A stretch of DNA of 64,000 nucleotides, from NCBI GenBank assembly GCA_004352715.1, contig SCFE01000096.1, forward strand, positions 1,543,129 to 1,607,128, in the 5' to 3' direction. The stretch's first letter is position 1. Each line of letters opens with the position of its first letter. Under the pieces are notes generated by a model. That model was not told where the DNA came from. It did not search any database and saw only the letters and a program-made list of their open reading frames with translations. Positions 36,568-47,125 of this stretch are shown here, in pieces. The DNA comes from Hofstenia miamia (Eukaryota; Xenacoelomorpha; Acoela). The translations under genes were made by a program, and so were the position numbers.

Positions 36568-38149
36568 AATGTCATATTAAAAAAAATTTAATGTGTTACT
36601 AGAGAAATTGCCCAATGTTTGTATTTGTATATAATTAAAGGGACTACGGACTATACCACTTTTTAGTCCCATTGGCATGACATTTGCACCACATATGTAT
36701 AATAAAAAATGACTACTTTATTCATAGAAATTTTCTCATTTTCTTTGCCATTCTTAGGGCAACCAAAAAGTAACTTGTAAAATTCTAAAATGTAACTTAG
36801 CAATGTAAAAAAAATATGCACTTATGTAGCAAAATACATAAACTTTCTCATTCAGTTGTAACAAAACTATAGTATTAAGCAAGCAACAAATATATATATA
36901 TATATATTTTTTTTTCTTGGCAAAATGTTCAATTTTTGGACAAATGCTTTCCAGAAGGGCACCACTAACATTGAATTGCATTTCTGCAAATGTTTATCCT
37001 TTAAGGAAAATTTTTTGCAACTTTTCTGATCCAAATGAGTTAATTTTGGATCTTAGAATTCAAATATGGAGAATGTCTAACGTAAATTTTAAACATGAAG
37101 TAACCACAGCCAACTGTTGCATTAATAAAAAATGTGACTGATATATATTTAGCAACCAAAGCCATTGCATGGCCATAAATGCGTTTATGTTAAGTTTCAG
37201 CTGCTTAAGAATACAAAACGTCACAACATAGCATTTTGTTGCCCTACTCATATTATTGGTACAGCCTATTTTTGACTGTACACTCATGTAATTTTATCAT
37301 TTTTCAAATTCGAATCGGTTTTTCGGTGATAGAATTACAAGAGTGAAGCATGGTGTATTGACCAGATGAAAAGTATATTTAAATCTTGTCGAAACGGTTT
37401 TATATTTTTGTGCAATATTTCTGCAGTTCTTGTCAAAAATAATATATCTGACAATAATGAAAAATAGATATCTTTTTTTCTTTTTGTACCAATTATGTAA
37501 AAACCATTTTGAAAATGAAAAAAACCCTTCGACAAATTTTAGATATTCAATTTGGCTTTCAAAAGCTGTCTTTGTTTTTTTCTAACATCAAGAATGAAAA
37601 TTGCATTAGCGTTTTAGTGTAAAAAACTGGAGAATGTAAGAAATGCTAAAATTTGTTTAACATAGAGATTTATTTCTACCAAAATGCTTCTAATTATTCT
37701 AATTATGTATTTTGAAGTTGACCCAAAAAATTCAAAGAAAATTTCCTATTGTTTCTGTTTAATGTATATTTTTTAAGCAAAAGAGACATAGCTCTTATAT
37801 TTATTACAAATTTTGCCTACGATATTTTGCTCTGAGGGTGCCAATTGAAAAACAGAAATTATAACGTATAATAATGCTGCATAACTTATCACCAAAGTTT
37901 CATTATGGACAACTGGTCTTTTTTAATATGGCATAGTCTAATAGAACCGTTTCAAACGAATCAAGCATTTTTCTAAATGTGATCTCAGAGTGGTCAATTG
38001 ACCCTCTATTTCAAGGGGGGTCCCACTGCACCCAGGAATCTAATTTTTACCAGAAGTCTACTCTTACCCAAGGATGAAATTATACTATAAAACCAAAAAG
38101 GGTTCAACTGACTTATGTTAAATTATAAATTTAAAATCATTTTATTTTT
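36568..38149. other. intergenic, nothing supported
   Basis: AT-rich sequence with a short TA run at 36891-36907. Open frames here (for example 36917-37141) have no recognisable motif. Confidence 0.5.
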
Positions 38150-38530
38150 AGTAAGGAAATCGACTCCATGCCCATCATCTTCTAGTTGCCAAATTGATAA
38201 CAAAAATTCTACGTTGGGTTTATAATAAAATTAATCACGAACTACTATTAAGCTACCAATATTTCTCTAAACATGGACATGTAAGAACCAATTACAGAGT
38301 TTTAAAAAAGGAGTTCTTCAAGGATCAATTTTAGGCAAAATAATATTTCCAGTGTATTTCCACTTGCAAGCTGTTCACTCTACAAATACCAATATAAAAA
38401 TTGCTGATGAGGTAACAATGATAACTCCAATAAGAAAGAACTACCCTATTAGGAGAGAATTTTAAAAAGACGTTTTGAAAATTAAGCATATATCAAAATC
38501 AAAACAAATGCTTTAAAATCTCATTATCTT
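38150..38530 (+). pseudogene. non-LTR RT fragment
   Basis: At about 38297 the plus strand reads SFKKGVLQGSILGKIIFPVY, the RT motif GVPQGS.LGP.LF..Y. ...NIKIADEVTMITPIRKN then follows in the place of the YADDT catalytic box. The catalytic box is destroyed (IADE), and upstream text is interrupted by stops. A remnant of a Jockey/CR1-like RT. Confidence 0.65.
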
Positions 38531-38769
38531 CAAATTATAATAATGGTTTGCAACATGTGTGAATTGAGGAATGTCAGATTATTTCAATTGTCTAAGTCAT
38601 TTTATTAATGCTGTTTTAGACTAATCTGTAATTTTCTATACATAAAATTGAGCTCAAAATTACATAAATGTTTAAAAGAGTATAATTAAACAGAAAGGCT
38701 TGAGGAATGCATTTTATATTTAATTTCAGTCTTGAGTTTAAGCCTGCTAAATTTTTTAAATTCTATTAA

Positions 38770-38985
38770 CACTAGAAACGCGACGATAAGTCAAAGTGAC
38801 CTTTAATCATTTTTTGTTTACTCCATTATTCATTCAGCAAAAACACTAGCTGCTAGATATACCTCCAATTATGTTGATAATCTTATTGAATTTTTTATGT
38901 TTAGAAATCTTGTTTTAATTCCATAGTTTTCGCATTTGAAACATTAAATGTAAATTCATTCAAGGAGCACTCGATGTTCTAGTAT
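38770..38985. mobile_element. piggyBac-like MITE, copy 2 (216 bp)
   Basis: It begins TTAA|CACTAGAAACGCG (TTAA at 38766-38769) and ends TTCTAGTA|TTCA. It aligns end to end with the 215-bp element at 19954-20168 (shared GTCAAA.TGAC, TTTTGTTTACT, ACCTCCAA.TAT..TGATAATCTT). The right flank and terminal base have decayed. Confidence 0.65.
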
Positions 38986-39009
38986 TCAATTTATATTTAT
39001 GGATCCAAC

Positions 39010-40137
39010 CAGTGCATTAACGTGTATCGCTTTTGTCGTGTATCGGTATTTCGTGTATCTTAACTGATCGTGTATCGGTATTTCGTGTACTTAAAAATCG
39101 TATATTTCAGGTATTTTCGTGTATTTAGAAACTAAATTTCAATTAACAAAGAATTTATTCAATAAATGAAATTTGAGCAAAAGCTTAAAAATTTTTAGGA
39201 GAAATGCTGTTCGTCTGTCGCTATATCTAAATTTGCAAACAGAAAACAGACGTTCAACTGGACCACTGCTTGCTGAAATGCTCAAAATCTCTAGAACAAC
39301 ATTTTTAAAATCATTAGACTTAGGAGATTCACACAAAATTCAACAATATCTGAATTCGGGCTAGCAGTGGCACCATCTAGATATGAAAGTAAAAAATCGT
39401 GTGTTGCTGATTTTTGAGCATGTAAAGGAGTGCAAAAATCTAAGATTTTCTTTTTTATGGTGATTGAGTGACTTGAGCTTCTGTAATTTGCAGGGAAATT
39501 CTTTCTTTGATATAAGGCTCCAAAAATTTTAAGAATAGTCGCTTAGTTATCAGTTAATTAAAACTACGATAATTGTATATTTTATCAACGCCACTAGTTT
39601 TGATTTAGAAATAACTAATTTTTTTTTTAGATTCTGAATTTTTCAAATCGGGTAAGCTAATGCTATTAACATATCAGAGTAAGAAAAATATGCCAATATT
39701 TTTACTGTCCACGCAAGATCGTGATGCTGTGGAAACTAATATTTGTAATCGAAGGAAGAAACCGGGAAGTTTTTACAACTAAACTAAATGTGGTGTGGAT
39801 GGAATTTGTAGAAGTCTATATTCACAAAAGCAGCATTATGAAGGTGGGCAATAGCTGCATTTTACAATTTGCTGGACCTTTCAATGATAAATGCCTGGGT
39901 TATTTTCAACAAAACTACTGGAAATAACATAAGTTGTCGCATATTTATGCTTGAAATTGCCATGCAATTAATTGAAGGACAATGAATAACAGATTGCTCT
40001 ACAATACACGTTAAACGATTTGAAATACACGATTTTTTGATTAGTATTCAGCTTTTTTCGTTTATCGGTATTTCGTGTATCGTTACTGAAAATTTAATGT
40101 ATAATATCGTATATCGGTAGTACACGTCAATGCACTG
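39010..40137 (-). mobile_element. hAT element, internally deleted, 8-bp target duplication
   Basis: Its borders are perfect. The 8-mer GATCCAAC occurs at 39002-39009 and 40138-40145. The terminal inverted repeats are CAGTGCATTAACGTGTA and CAGTGCATTGACGTGTA, one mismatch in 17. Subterminal regions carry repeated CGTGTATCGGTATTTCGTGT words: twice on the left (about 39037 and 39070) and once near 40060, with inverted GTGTAT words as well. Such repeats are typical transposase-binding sites in hAT elements. Length is 1128 bp, against the roughly 2.5-4 kb usual for autonomous members. A relic of the transposase C-terminus lies next to the left end. Confidence 0.93.
39139..39336 (-). pseudogene. hAT transposase C-terminal dimerisation domain relic
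   Basis: The minus-strand frame reads VVLEILSISASSGPVERLFS, then CKFRYSDRRTAFLLKIFKLL. This matches the hAT C-terminal dimerisation motif (ILSIPASSAPVERVFS......KR..L......LL.LK). The stop at 39139 is 130 bases from the element end, the normal layout for the 3' end of a hAT gene. The DDE catalytic core is not present, so the element is non-autonomous. Confidence 0.85.
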
Positions 40138-40254
40138 GATCCAACAACGCATTTTACCGCAACATTCTCTTCCATTTTTGTTCGTTAATACAAAAAACAT
40201 AATATTGTTTGCATGTTCTTGCGATAATATAATCGTTTTATTGTTGACAGTGTT

Positions 40255-40505
40255 TATTTATTTTGACAAACCATGATTTAATGTTAGTTAATTCCTTGCG
40301 TATCATCCACATATTTAACTATTTGGTAACCACTGATTACATTTACAATATATTTATTAAAAAATATTAAATATAATTGGAGGTCCAATCCCTGAATCTT
40401 GTGGAATGCCAAGTGTCATCAATTGGTATTATGAGGAATCATTTTCAGTCTTGATACTATTAAACCTGTCCACCAGAAAACTATTAATCATAACTAGGGC
40501 CTGGT
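40255..40505 (-). pseudogene. non-LTR RT palm fragment
   Basis: The minus strand reads INSFLVDRFNSIKTEND, then GIPQDSGIGPPIIFNIF (RT GIPQGS.LGPLLFNIF). After a one-base frame change it continues with an IVKYVDDTQG box (the Y-D-D catalytic site). Several stops are present. It begins about 110 bases beyond the hAT element and is unrelated to it. Confidence 0.75.
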
Positions 40506-41339
40506 TATTTCAGAAAACTTAAGGACTGAAAAATATTTTTCGAGCATTTTAGAATGCTGATTTTGAATATAATTTTTTCACAAAAATATGTTTTACCACT
40601 GCTGACTTTTTTTAAAAGCATCTATTTACAAAGAAGATCCGAAATAAGAGGTATCACAACAGCGGTAAACATATTTTTGACTTGAAAACAAGAAAATGAT
40701 TTATATATTAAAAATCGCTTTGTAAGAGAACGAAAATTAGTGTAAGAATCATCGTGAAGCAGTTTTTTCAATTAAATTTGATGCCAAATTAATAATTTTT
40801 CGTTTGCATTCTTGTTGTGAGTCTTTATTTAAGTTTTTCTGAAAGCTACTCTTTTAAGAAGGACATTGCTTAGTCGTTGAATTAGCCGGTATGGAAATTT
40901 AGGAAAGTTAAAAATCTCTTTCATTTCCGACAAAATAAAAATTAATCGCTCTCGACATAAACTGTCCTTTTCAATTTCATATAATTATATGCTTTACAAA
41001 CAGAGTAATATAATTCATCATTTGGATATTTTAATCCACCTCTGTTGAGACTGTCAATTATTGAAGAATTTTAGGAAGGTCTGAAATCAACTGAAAATGC
41101 TAAATGCTTTGGGGCCAAAAATCTAGCAACATAAAAAATGAAGAAGTATGCAACCTTTTTCAAGAGCTAATATGTCAAAATAAAGTGAACATTCATGTAC
41201 TGCGTCCTCTCTACCAAAACTTGATAGCATAATGACGGAATTATTTCTTACAATAAAGCCACAAACCGAAAATTTGAGTAAAAAATCTTCCCAATAAGTT
41301 GACGATGATATTGAATCATTTTTAAAAATAAATTCATTT

Positions 41340-41570
41340 CATCAATGTCTGGATTACGCGTTTTAGTAGTTGGTTCTCGGAATACAAGAGTTTCGAGTAC
41401 TTGGAAATAATGATGGCAATTATGCCGGAACTTCATATCGTCTGCCACTTGCTTTCATTGTAATATCACAAGGCCAGTGCTTTCTGCAAACTCCCATGTT
41501 TTTCATAATTTCATTCACATTAATAATATTAGGTAAGCAATTTAACCAGGCTAGTTTACTTTCTTCATTT
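41340..41570 (-). pseudogene. THAP-like domain fragment
   Basis: The minus strand reads SKLAWLNCLPNIINVNEIMK, NMGVCRKHWPCDITMK, RRYEVPA-stop-LPSLFPST, RNSCIPRT. The W..C.P........VC..HWP...........R..PP.S.FP.....IP pattern is that of the C-terminal part of a THAP-like zinc finger as found in THAP/P-element-type proteins. One stop interrupts it, and the leading C..C half was not found. It may be a decayed transposon gene or a decayed THAP-family gene. Confidence 0.5.
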
Positions 41571-41656
41571 TGAGGAAAACTATAAATTGAAATATTTCCT
41601 TGATTTTGCCTTCTGCTTTTTCTTTCTTTGTCAATTCATAACAGATCGACAATTTC

Positions 41657-41995
41657 CAAAGGAAAATTTTTACCCTTATTGTATAGAGAAAAAGTGAAAA
41701 TTTAATACGTGCTTAGCTAATGATAAAAAAATTTCATTTTCATCAAAAAACTGTCTGTGTCAAAGATGGACAGGAGTCAAAACGTAAGTCCTAAGCCCGG
41801 GTCGCCCTACGCCCTNNNNNNNNNNNNNNNNNNNNNCAAAGGAAAATTTTTACCCTTATTGTATAGAGAAAAAGTGAAAATTTAATACGTGCTTAGCTAA
41901 TGATAAAAAAATTTCATTTTCATCAAAAAACTGTCTGTGTCAAAGATGGACAGGAGTCAAAACGTAAGTCCTAAGCCCGGGTCGCCCTACGCCCT
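41657..41995. repeat. 159-bp duplication across a 21-N gap (assembly artefact)
   Basis: 41657-41815 and 41837-41995 appear identical and are separated only by N (41816-41836). This is the signature of two contigs that overlap but were not merged, not of a biological tandem repeat. Confidence 0.9.
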
Positions 41996-42535
41996 AAGAA
42001 AAATTAGGCTTTGATCTTTTTCAAGAATTCTTAATATATAATCAGGATTCGAAATATTCGCTAAATTTTAAACTGTATTTTTCAATTGCTTCTTGCACAA
42101 CCACTTAAGTTTATTTCTTTGTGATTATTACTTCTTTTAACAATCTTTTTTATTAAGATTCATATGCAATTAAAAAGAAAACAATCATTTCTTCATCAAA
42201 ATTTTTTCATTTAATTTTACCGAAGCAAAGCATCTCAAAATCATTGAACGTATATTAATTAGATCATTTCAAACAAAAAGGATTATGTATATAAAGTATT
42301 GTTACCAATAATTAGGATTTAGCGAAATAAAATAATAATTTAGTAAGGAAACACCCGATGGCTTTTTTTAGTCGAAATATATTTTGATTTAAATGTTATA
42401 GTGTAAAAATAATCTTAAAAATGAGATTAATCATATTAAACAAAAAATTATTTGGTATATTCAGACTTCTCACTAAAAATTACATCACCTAAAACAAATG
42501 AAAAGTTTAGTAATGAAGGTGATATGCCAACAAAC

Positions 42536-42745
42536 TTAGTTTCATTCCTACATGTGATGATGGCGATAAATCATATATCGGTGAAACTAAACGAAATCTG
42601 GGAATCAGATCTAATGAACGTTTGAGAGGTCATTTAAACCCAGAAACTCTTACCCATCACCAAAATAAGGAAGATCATTTTTAAATTTTAATTAGAATAG
42701 AACATCTGAAAATTGCAGAGGCAATATATATATATATATATAACT
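42536..42745 (+). pseudogene. Penelope-like element GIY-YIG endonuclease fragment
   Basis: The plus strand reads LSFIPTCDDGDKSYIGETKR, then NLGIRSNERLRGHLN, and after a stop IEHLKIAEAIY. This matches the GIY-YIG nuclease that follows RT in Penelope-like elements (C.....YIGET.R.L..R..EH ... H......K..EA.Y). The RT part is absent. A (TA)n run (42724-42742) interrupts the 3' end. Confidence 0.7.
42724..42742. repeat. (TA)n microsatellite
   Basis: Alternating TA. It is followed by a short island of ACTCGCGAGTCGA / CGAGTACTCGAAATGCCGAG words up to the gap at 43035. Confidence 0.9.
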
Positions 42746-43034
42746 AACTCGCGAGTCGAATTACAATTATATTTCGACTTGTAATTCTCGTTAAGCTCAG
42801 CTATATATAACTATGCGGCCTTACATAAATGTAGAGAAGAAATACTACATGCGAAACGAAATGAGATGATTTACAATTTGGGGAAAATTATGAAAGTTTG
42901 TTGAATTCTTCGACATCAGGGCAAACATGGACGAAAATAGATGAAATTTAAGCAAATATCGAATTGGGTTCGAGTACTCGAAATGCCGAGTTGAGTTTTT
43001 GGTCCTCAAGTCGAGTATATATATATATATATAT

Positions 43035-44034
43035 NNNNNNNNNNNNNNNNNNNNNNNNNNNNNNNNNNNNNNNNNNNNNNNNNNNNNNNNNNNNNNNNNN
43101 NNNNNNNNNNNNNNNNNNNNNNNNNNNNNNNNNNNNNNNNNNNNNNNNNNNNNNNNNNNNNNNNNNNNNNNNNNNNNNNNNNNNNNNNNNNNNNNNNNNN
43201 NNNNNNNNNNNNNNNNNNNNNNNNNNNNNNNNNNNNNNNNNNNNNNNNNNNNNNNNNNNNNNNNNNNNNNNNNNNNNNNNNNNNNNNNNNNNNNNNNNNN
43301 NNNNNNNNNNNNNNNNNNNNNNNNNNNNNNNNNNNNNNNNNNNNNNNNNNNNNNNNNNNNNNNNNNNNNNNNNNNNNNNNNNNNNNNNNNNNNNNNNNNN
43401 NNNNNNNNNNNNNNNNNNNNNNNNNNNNNNNNNNNNNNNNNNNNNNNNNNNNNNNNNNNNNNNNNNNNNNNNNNNNNNNNNNNNNNNNNNNNNNNNNNNN
43501 NNNNNNNNNNNNNNNNNNNNNNNNNNNNNNNNNNNNNNNNNNNNNNNNNNNNNNNNNNNNNNNNNNNNNNNNNNNNNNNNNNNNNNNNNNNNNNNNNNNN
43601 NNNNNNNNNNNNNNNNNNNNNNNNNNNNNNNNNNNNNNNNNNNNNNNNNNNNNNNNNNNNNNNNNNNNNNNNNNNNNNNNNNNNNNNNNNNNNNNNNNNN
43701 NNNNNNNNNNNNNNNNNNNNNNNNNNNNNNNNNNNNNNNNNNNNNNNNNNNNNNNNNNNNNNNNNNNNNNNNNNNNNNNNNNNNNNNNNNNNNNNNNNNN
43801 NNNNNNNNNNNNNNNNNNNNNNNNNNNNNNNNNNNNNNNNNNNNNNNNNNNNNNNNNNNNNNNNNNNNNNNNNNNNNNNNNNNNNNNNNNNNNNNNNNNN
43901 NNNNNNNNNNNNNNNNNNNNNNNNNNNNNNNNNNNNNNNNNNNNNNNNNNNNNNNNNNNNNNNNNNNNNNNNNNNNNNNNNNNNNNNNNNNNNNNNNNNN
44001 NNNNNNNNNNNNNNNNNNNNNNNNNNNNNNNNNN
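43035..44034. other. assembly gap within (TA)n
   Basis: Exactly 1000 N, so probably a placeholder length, flanked on both sides by TA runs. Confidence 0.98.
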
Positions 44035-44339
44035 TATATATAAGCTTAGTAATATTAACTATGTTCGGTTATGGGTATTCGTGCAAAGCGAGAGAGGCTT
44101 TTAATACAACGTCAACCCATCAGTAAATACTTTCTTGTGCCGTATCCAGCCGTACATTAAAATGAAATTTTCTTTGGTGCTCTTAAGCAATGTAAACATT
44201 TTCAATAAAATTTCGAACTTTATTCAAGTATTTTTAACATTTTATTAAGAATTTGTTTGGAACTATCTAGTTTAGTTTAACGCTTATGGAATGGAAATAC
44301 GGCTGTTTATTATACAGTTTAGTTAGTTTTAGCCCACTT

Positions 44340-47125
44340 TGTTGATATTGATGGTGTGCGAAGTGCAATACTAGTGATCTGAAAGAAGACTGGATACAAT
44401 GCGATATTTGTGATTCATGGTTCCACAACTCATGCTCAGGACTTTCACACGATGATGATCAGGATGATCACACGATTTAAAAGAGCTAAGTTACTTTTAT
44501 TTCTTTGTATTATCTGCTTGGAATGGAGACGAAAACCAGCTCTTGCCTTGGAAGAGAGCATTAAGTCAGTTATCAAAGAAAAGTTACCAACAATGGCTGG
44601 CAAGCCGTCACTGAATCGATAAATAAACTTAAACCTATTATTGAGACAGCAAGCGTTTTACGGTCGGCAAAGGCGGATCCTACCCCTCCGCATCTTCCAC
44701 ACACAGGAATTCGGATTAGTAACTTGAGGGGATCCTCGGCAAAAACTCAAACAGGAAGAATAAAAGAGGAACTGTCAAAAGATGAGGTGGCTATTGAAAA
44801 ACGTCTATTGAAAGAGCATTATGAGATGATTAAGAACGGAGTTGCTAAAGAAAATTCATATACGAAACCTAAAGGTTTTTGTTGATGGGGCTGAGAAGCA
44901 AGTAAAAATATGACTATCGATGTGTAAAATATTGTTACTTAATGTCAGATCACCCAACGCACCGTATCACCTTGAAACGGACATTCGCACCAATGCAATT
45001 GATATATGTTGCTTAACAGAGACGTGGATCAATGAAACCGTTAGGGATGGGAACGTTACAATTAACGGTCACAATTTAATTCTTCATGACCGTTCACCCC
45101 CAAACTCTCTTAAATCAAGTTGTGGGGTGTTTATATTTATATCCACAATTACATCAATTACTCTGTATTGAAAATTCCTGGCTAGCGACAAATTGAAATC
45201 CTGTGGTTGCACATACAAGAGGTGAATATGATTATTATTCTCACGTATTTTCCACCGGAGTCAATGATGCAATCACAGTTAACCGATCACGTGAACGGTG
45301 GAATTGAAGCATTGGTGAGAGAGCTGTCAAATCCAAAATTCTTTTTTTGCGGAGACTTCAACAATTTTGATGCTGGTGGAGTAATGAAGGAGTTATTACA
45401 AGCAAATTACACACTTGGTTATGAGGAAAGATAAAGTGTCTGGATAAGGTCTTCTCGAATTACCATAATTACTTTGTGGATTTTAATCTGTTACATACAA
45501 CAGTAGAAACCGATCACTATGGTGTTATTGCTAAATACAAAGGAATAAGTCGAGCGTCGCGGAATATAACATTTAGGGACCAGCGATTTAAATATAAAGA
45601 ACTGTTTCACAACATTTTACTGATCACAGACCTATCAGCCGCATTATTATCTAATGACATTGATGAGGCACTAAAAATACTAACAAAGACATTGGAGTTT
45701 GTATACAAGGATATTTGCCATACAAAAACAGTGTCCATTTCTAACAAGGATCCTCCTTTTGTAACGCAGGTTATTAAATTGTTGCAAAAGCGCAGACAAA
45801 AATATCTGGCAAAGAACCAGATGCTGAAGCAGTTACCAAGCGTATTAGAGTGCTGATTTCGGAAAACGCAAAAAACAATAATAAACGCGGTTCAAAGAAG
45901 ATCACGTTAAATATGACTGGAAACCAGAACGCAACGGCCAATGATCAATGTATATTTTCCATCGACGAATTGAACGAGTATTATAATTCAATTTCAAGAA
46001 ATGAGGAAGCAATCGAAACAATAATAATGTACGTTTCGCAGTTAGACCCTCCTGAAGTGAACTGCCTAGAAGATCAAGTGAACTCCCGTTGGGCCAGAGG
46101 AACTTCCGTTTTGGATTTACAAAGAAAATGCCTATATCCTAGCACCCGTATACACGCACATTATTAATTTATCATTGAAGCAAAGGTTATACCCAGCGGC
46201 GTGGAAAATTGCGAAAATACAACCATTGTTAAGAGTACCTCATCCCGAGGAATTCAAGCATTATAGACATGTCTCAATTACTGTTACTGATATTATGTCA
46301 CGTAGTGTTGAACGAATTGTTCTTTCGAAATTTTTTAATGCACACTTTAACAATTTTGTGTCAAAAAAGCAAATTGGGATCAACATCAACTGCTGGGATT
46401 AAACTTCTGAATGATATCAGCACTTTTATGCGATATTTTAATGTGCGCTTAATTACGCTTTACATGTCGAAAGCATTTGATGCGGTTTCCCATTCGAGTA
46501 TTCTCTCTGGTCTACTAAATATTGGGACATGCCTCAACCTTTTTATCATTAACTGGATCCTTGATTTTCTTCGCAACCGGTGCTATTTTACTTCAACAAA
46601 CAGCAAGAACTCTGATGTTCTACTTACTAATCAAGGAGTTCCACAGGGTACAGTAAGTAGACCTCCCTTGTACAGTGTTTCTGTCAATAACATTGATATT
46701 CCCAAGGAGTTAGGAGGCACATTGACAATATTTGCAGATGATAATAGTTGGGCATAGTTGGGACTAATGACAATGCGGAAGAAATAATTGCTATTTTACA
46801 AAGTGAATTTATGAAACGTAACTTAACAGCTCAAAATCGAAGGAACTGCTAATATTTTTAAGAGTAGGAAATTTTTCAAGAACCCAGGATAATTTTACAT
46901 TCCGCCAGTCCTTACATATTGGCTACACGAATGAAGACATTACGATGCTGTACGACGTTTTATTTGTCAGCAAATTTACGTATGGGTGCTCTGTATGGGG
47001 AGGAATATCAAACCAAATGGTGAAAAAAATAGATAAAATGCAACAAAAGTCCTTACGATTAGGATTAATTCAAAAATTTACGAGCATTAGAGATTATACA
47101 GAAAATATTTGGCAAATTTCTTAAA
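44340..47125 (+). mobile_element. non-LTR retrotransposon with PHD finger, endonuclease and RT (CR1/Jockey-like)
   Basis: The domains appear in order on the plus strand. A PHD-type zinc finger comes first (44352-44445: WCAKC...WIQCDICDSWFHNSC). A linker with ADPTPPHLPHTGIRISNLRG follows. The apurinic-type endonuclease comes next (44920-45550: LNVRSPNAPYHL, DICCLTETWIN, FFFCGDFNNFD, ETDHYGVI). A spacer follows (45550-46165). RT follows (46175-46757): YPAAWKIAKIQPLL, FKHYRH.SIT, LYMSKAFDAVSHSSI, GVPQGTV, and FADDN as the catalytic box. The RT tail is at 46930-47120 (VLFVSKFTYGCSVWGG, MQQKSLRLGLIQKFTS). Frameshifts and stops break it into at least eight pieces, so it is inactive, but coverage of the domain order is nearly complete. 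The 5' end may extend into the preceding gap. Confidence 0.88.
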
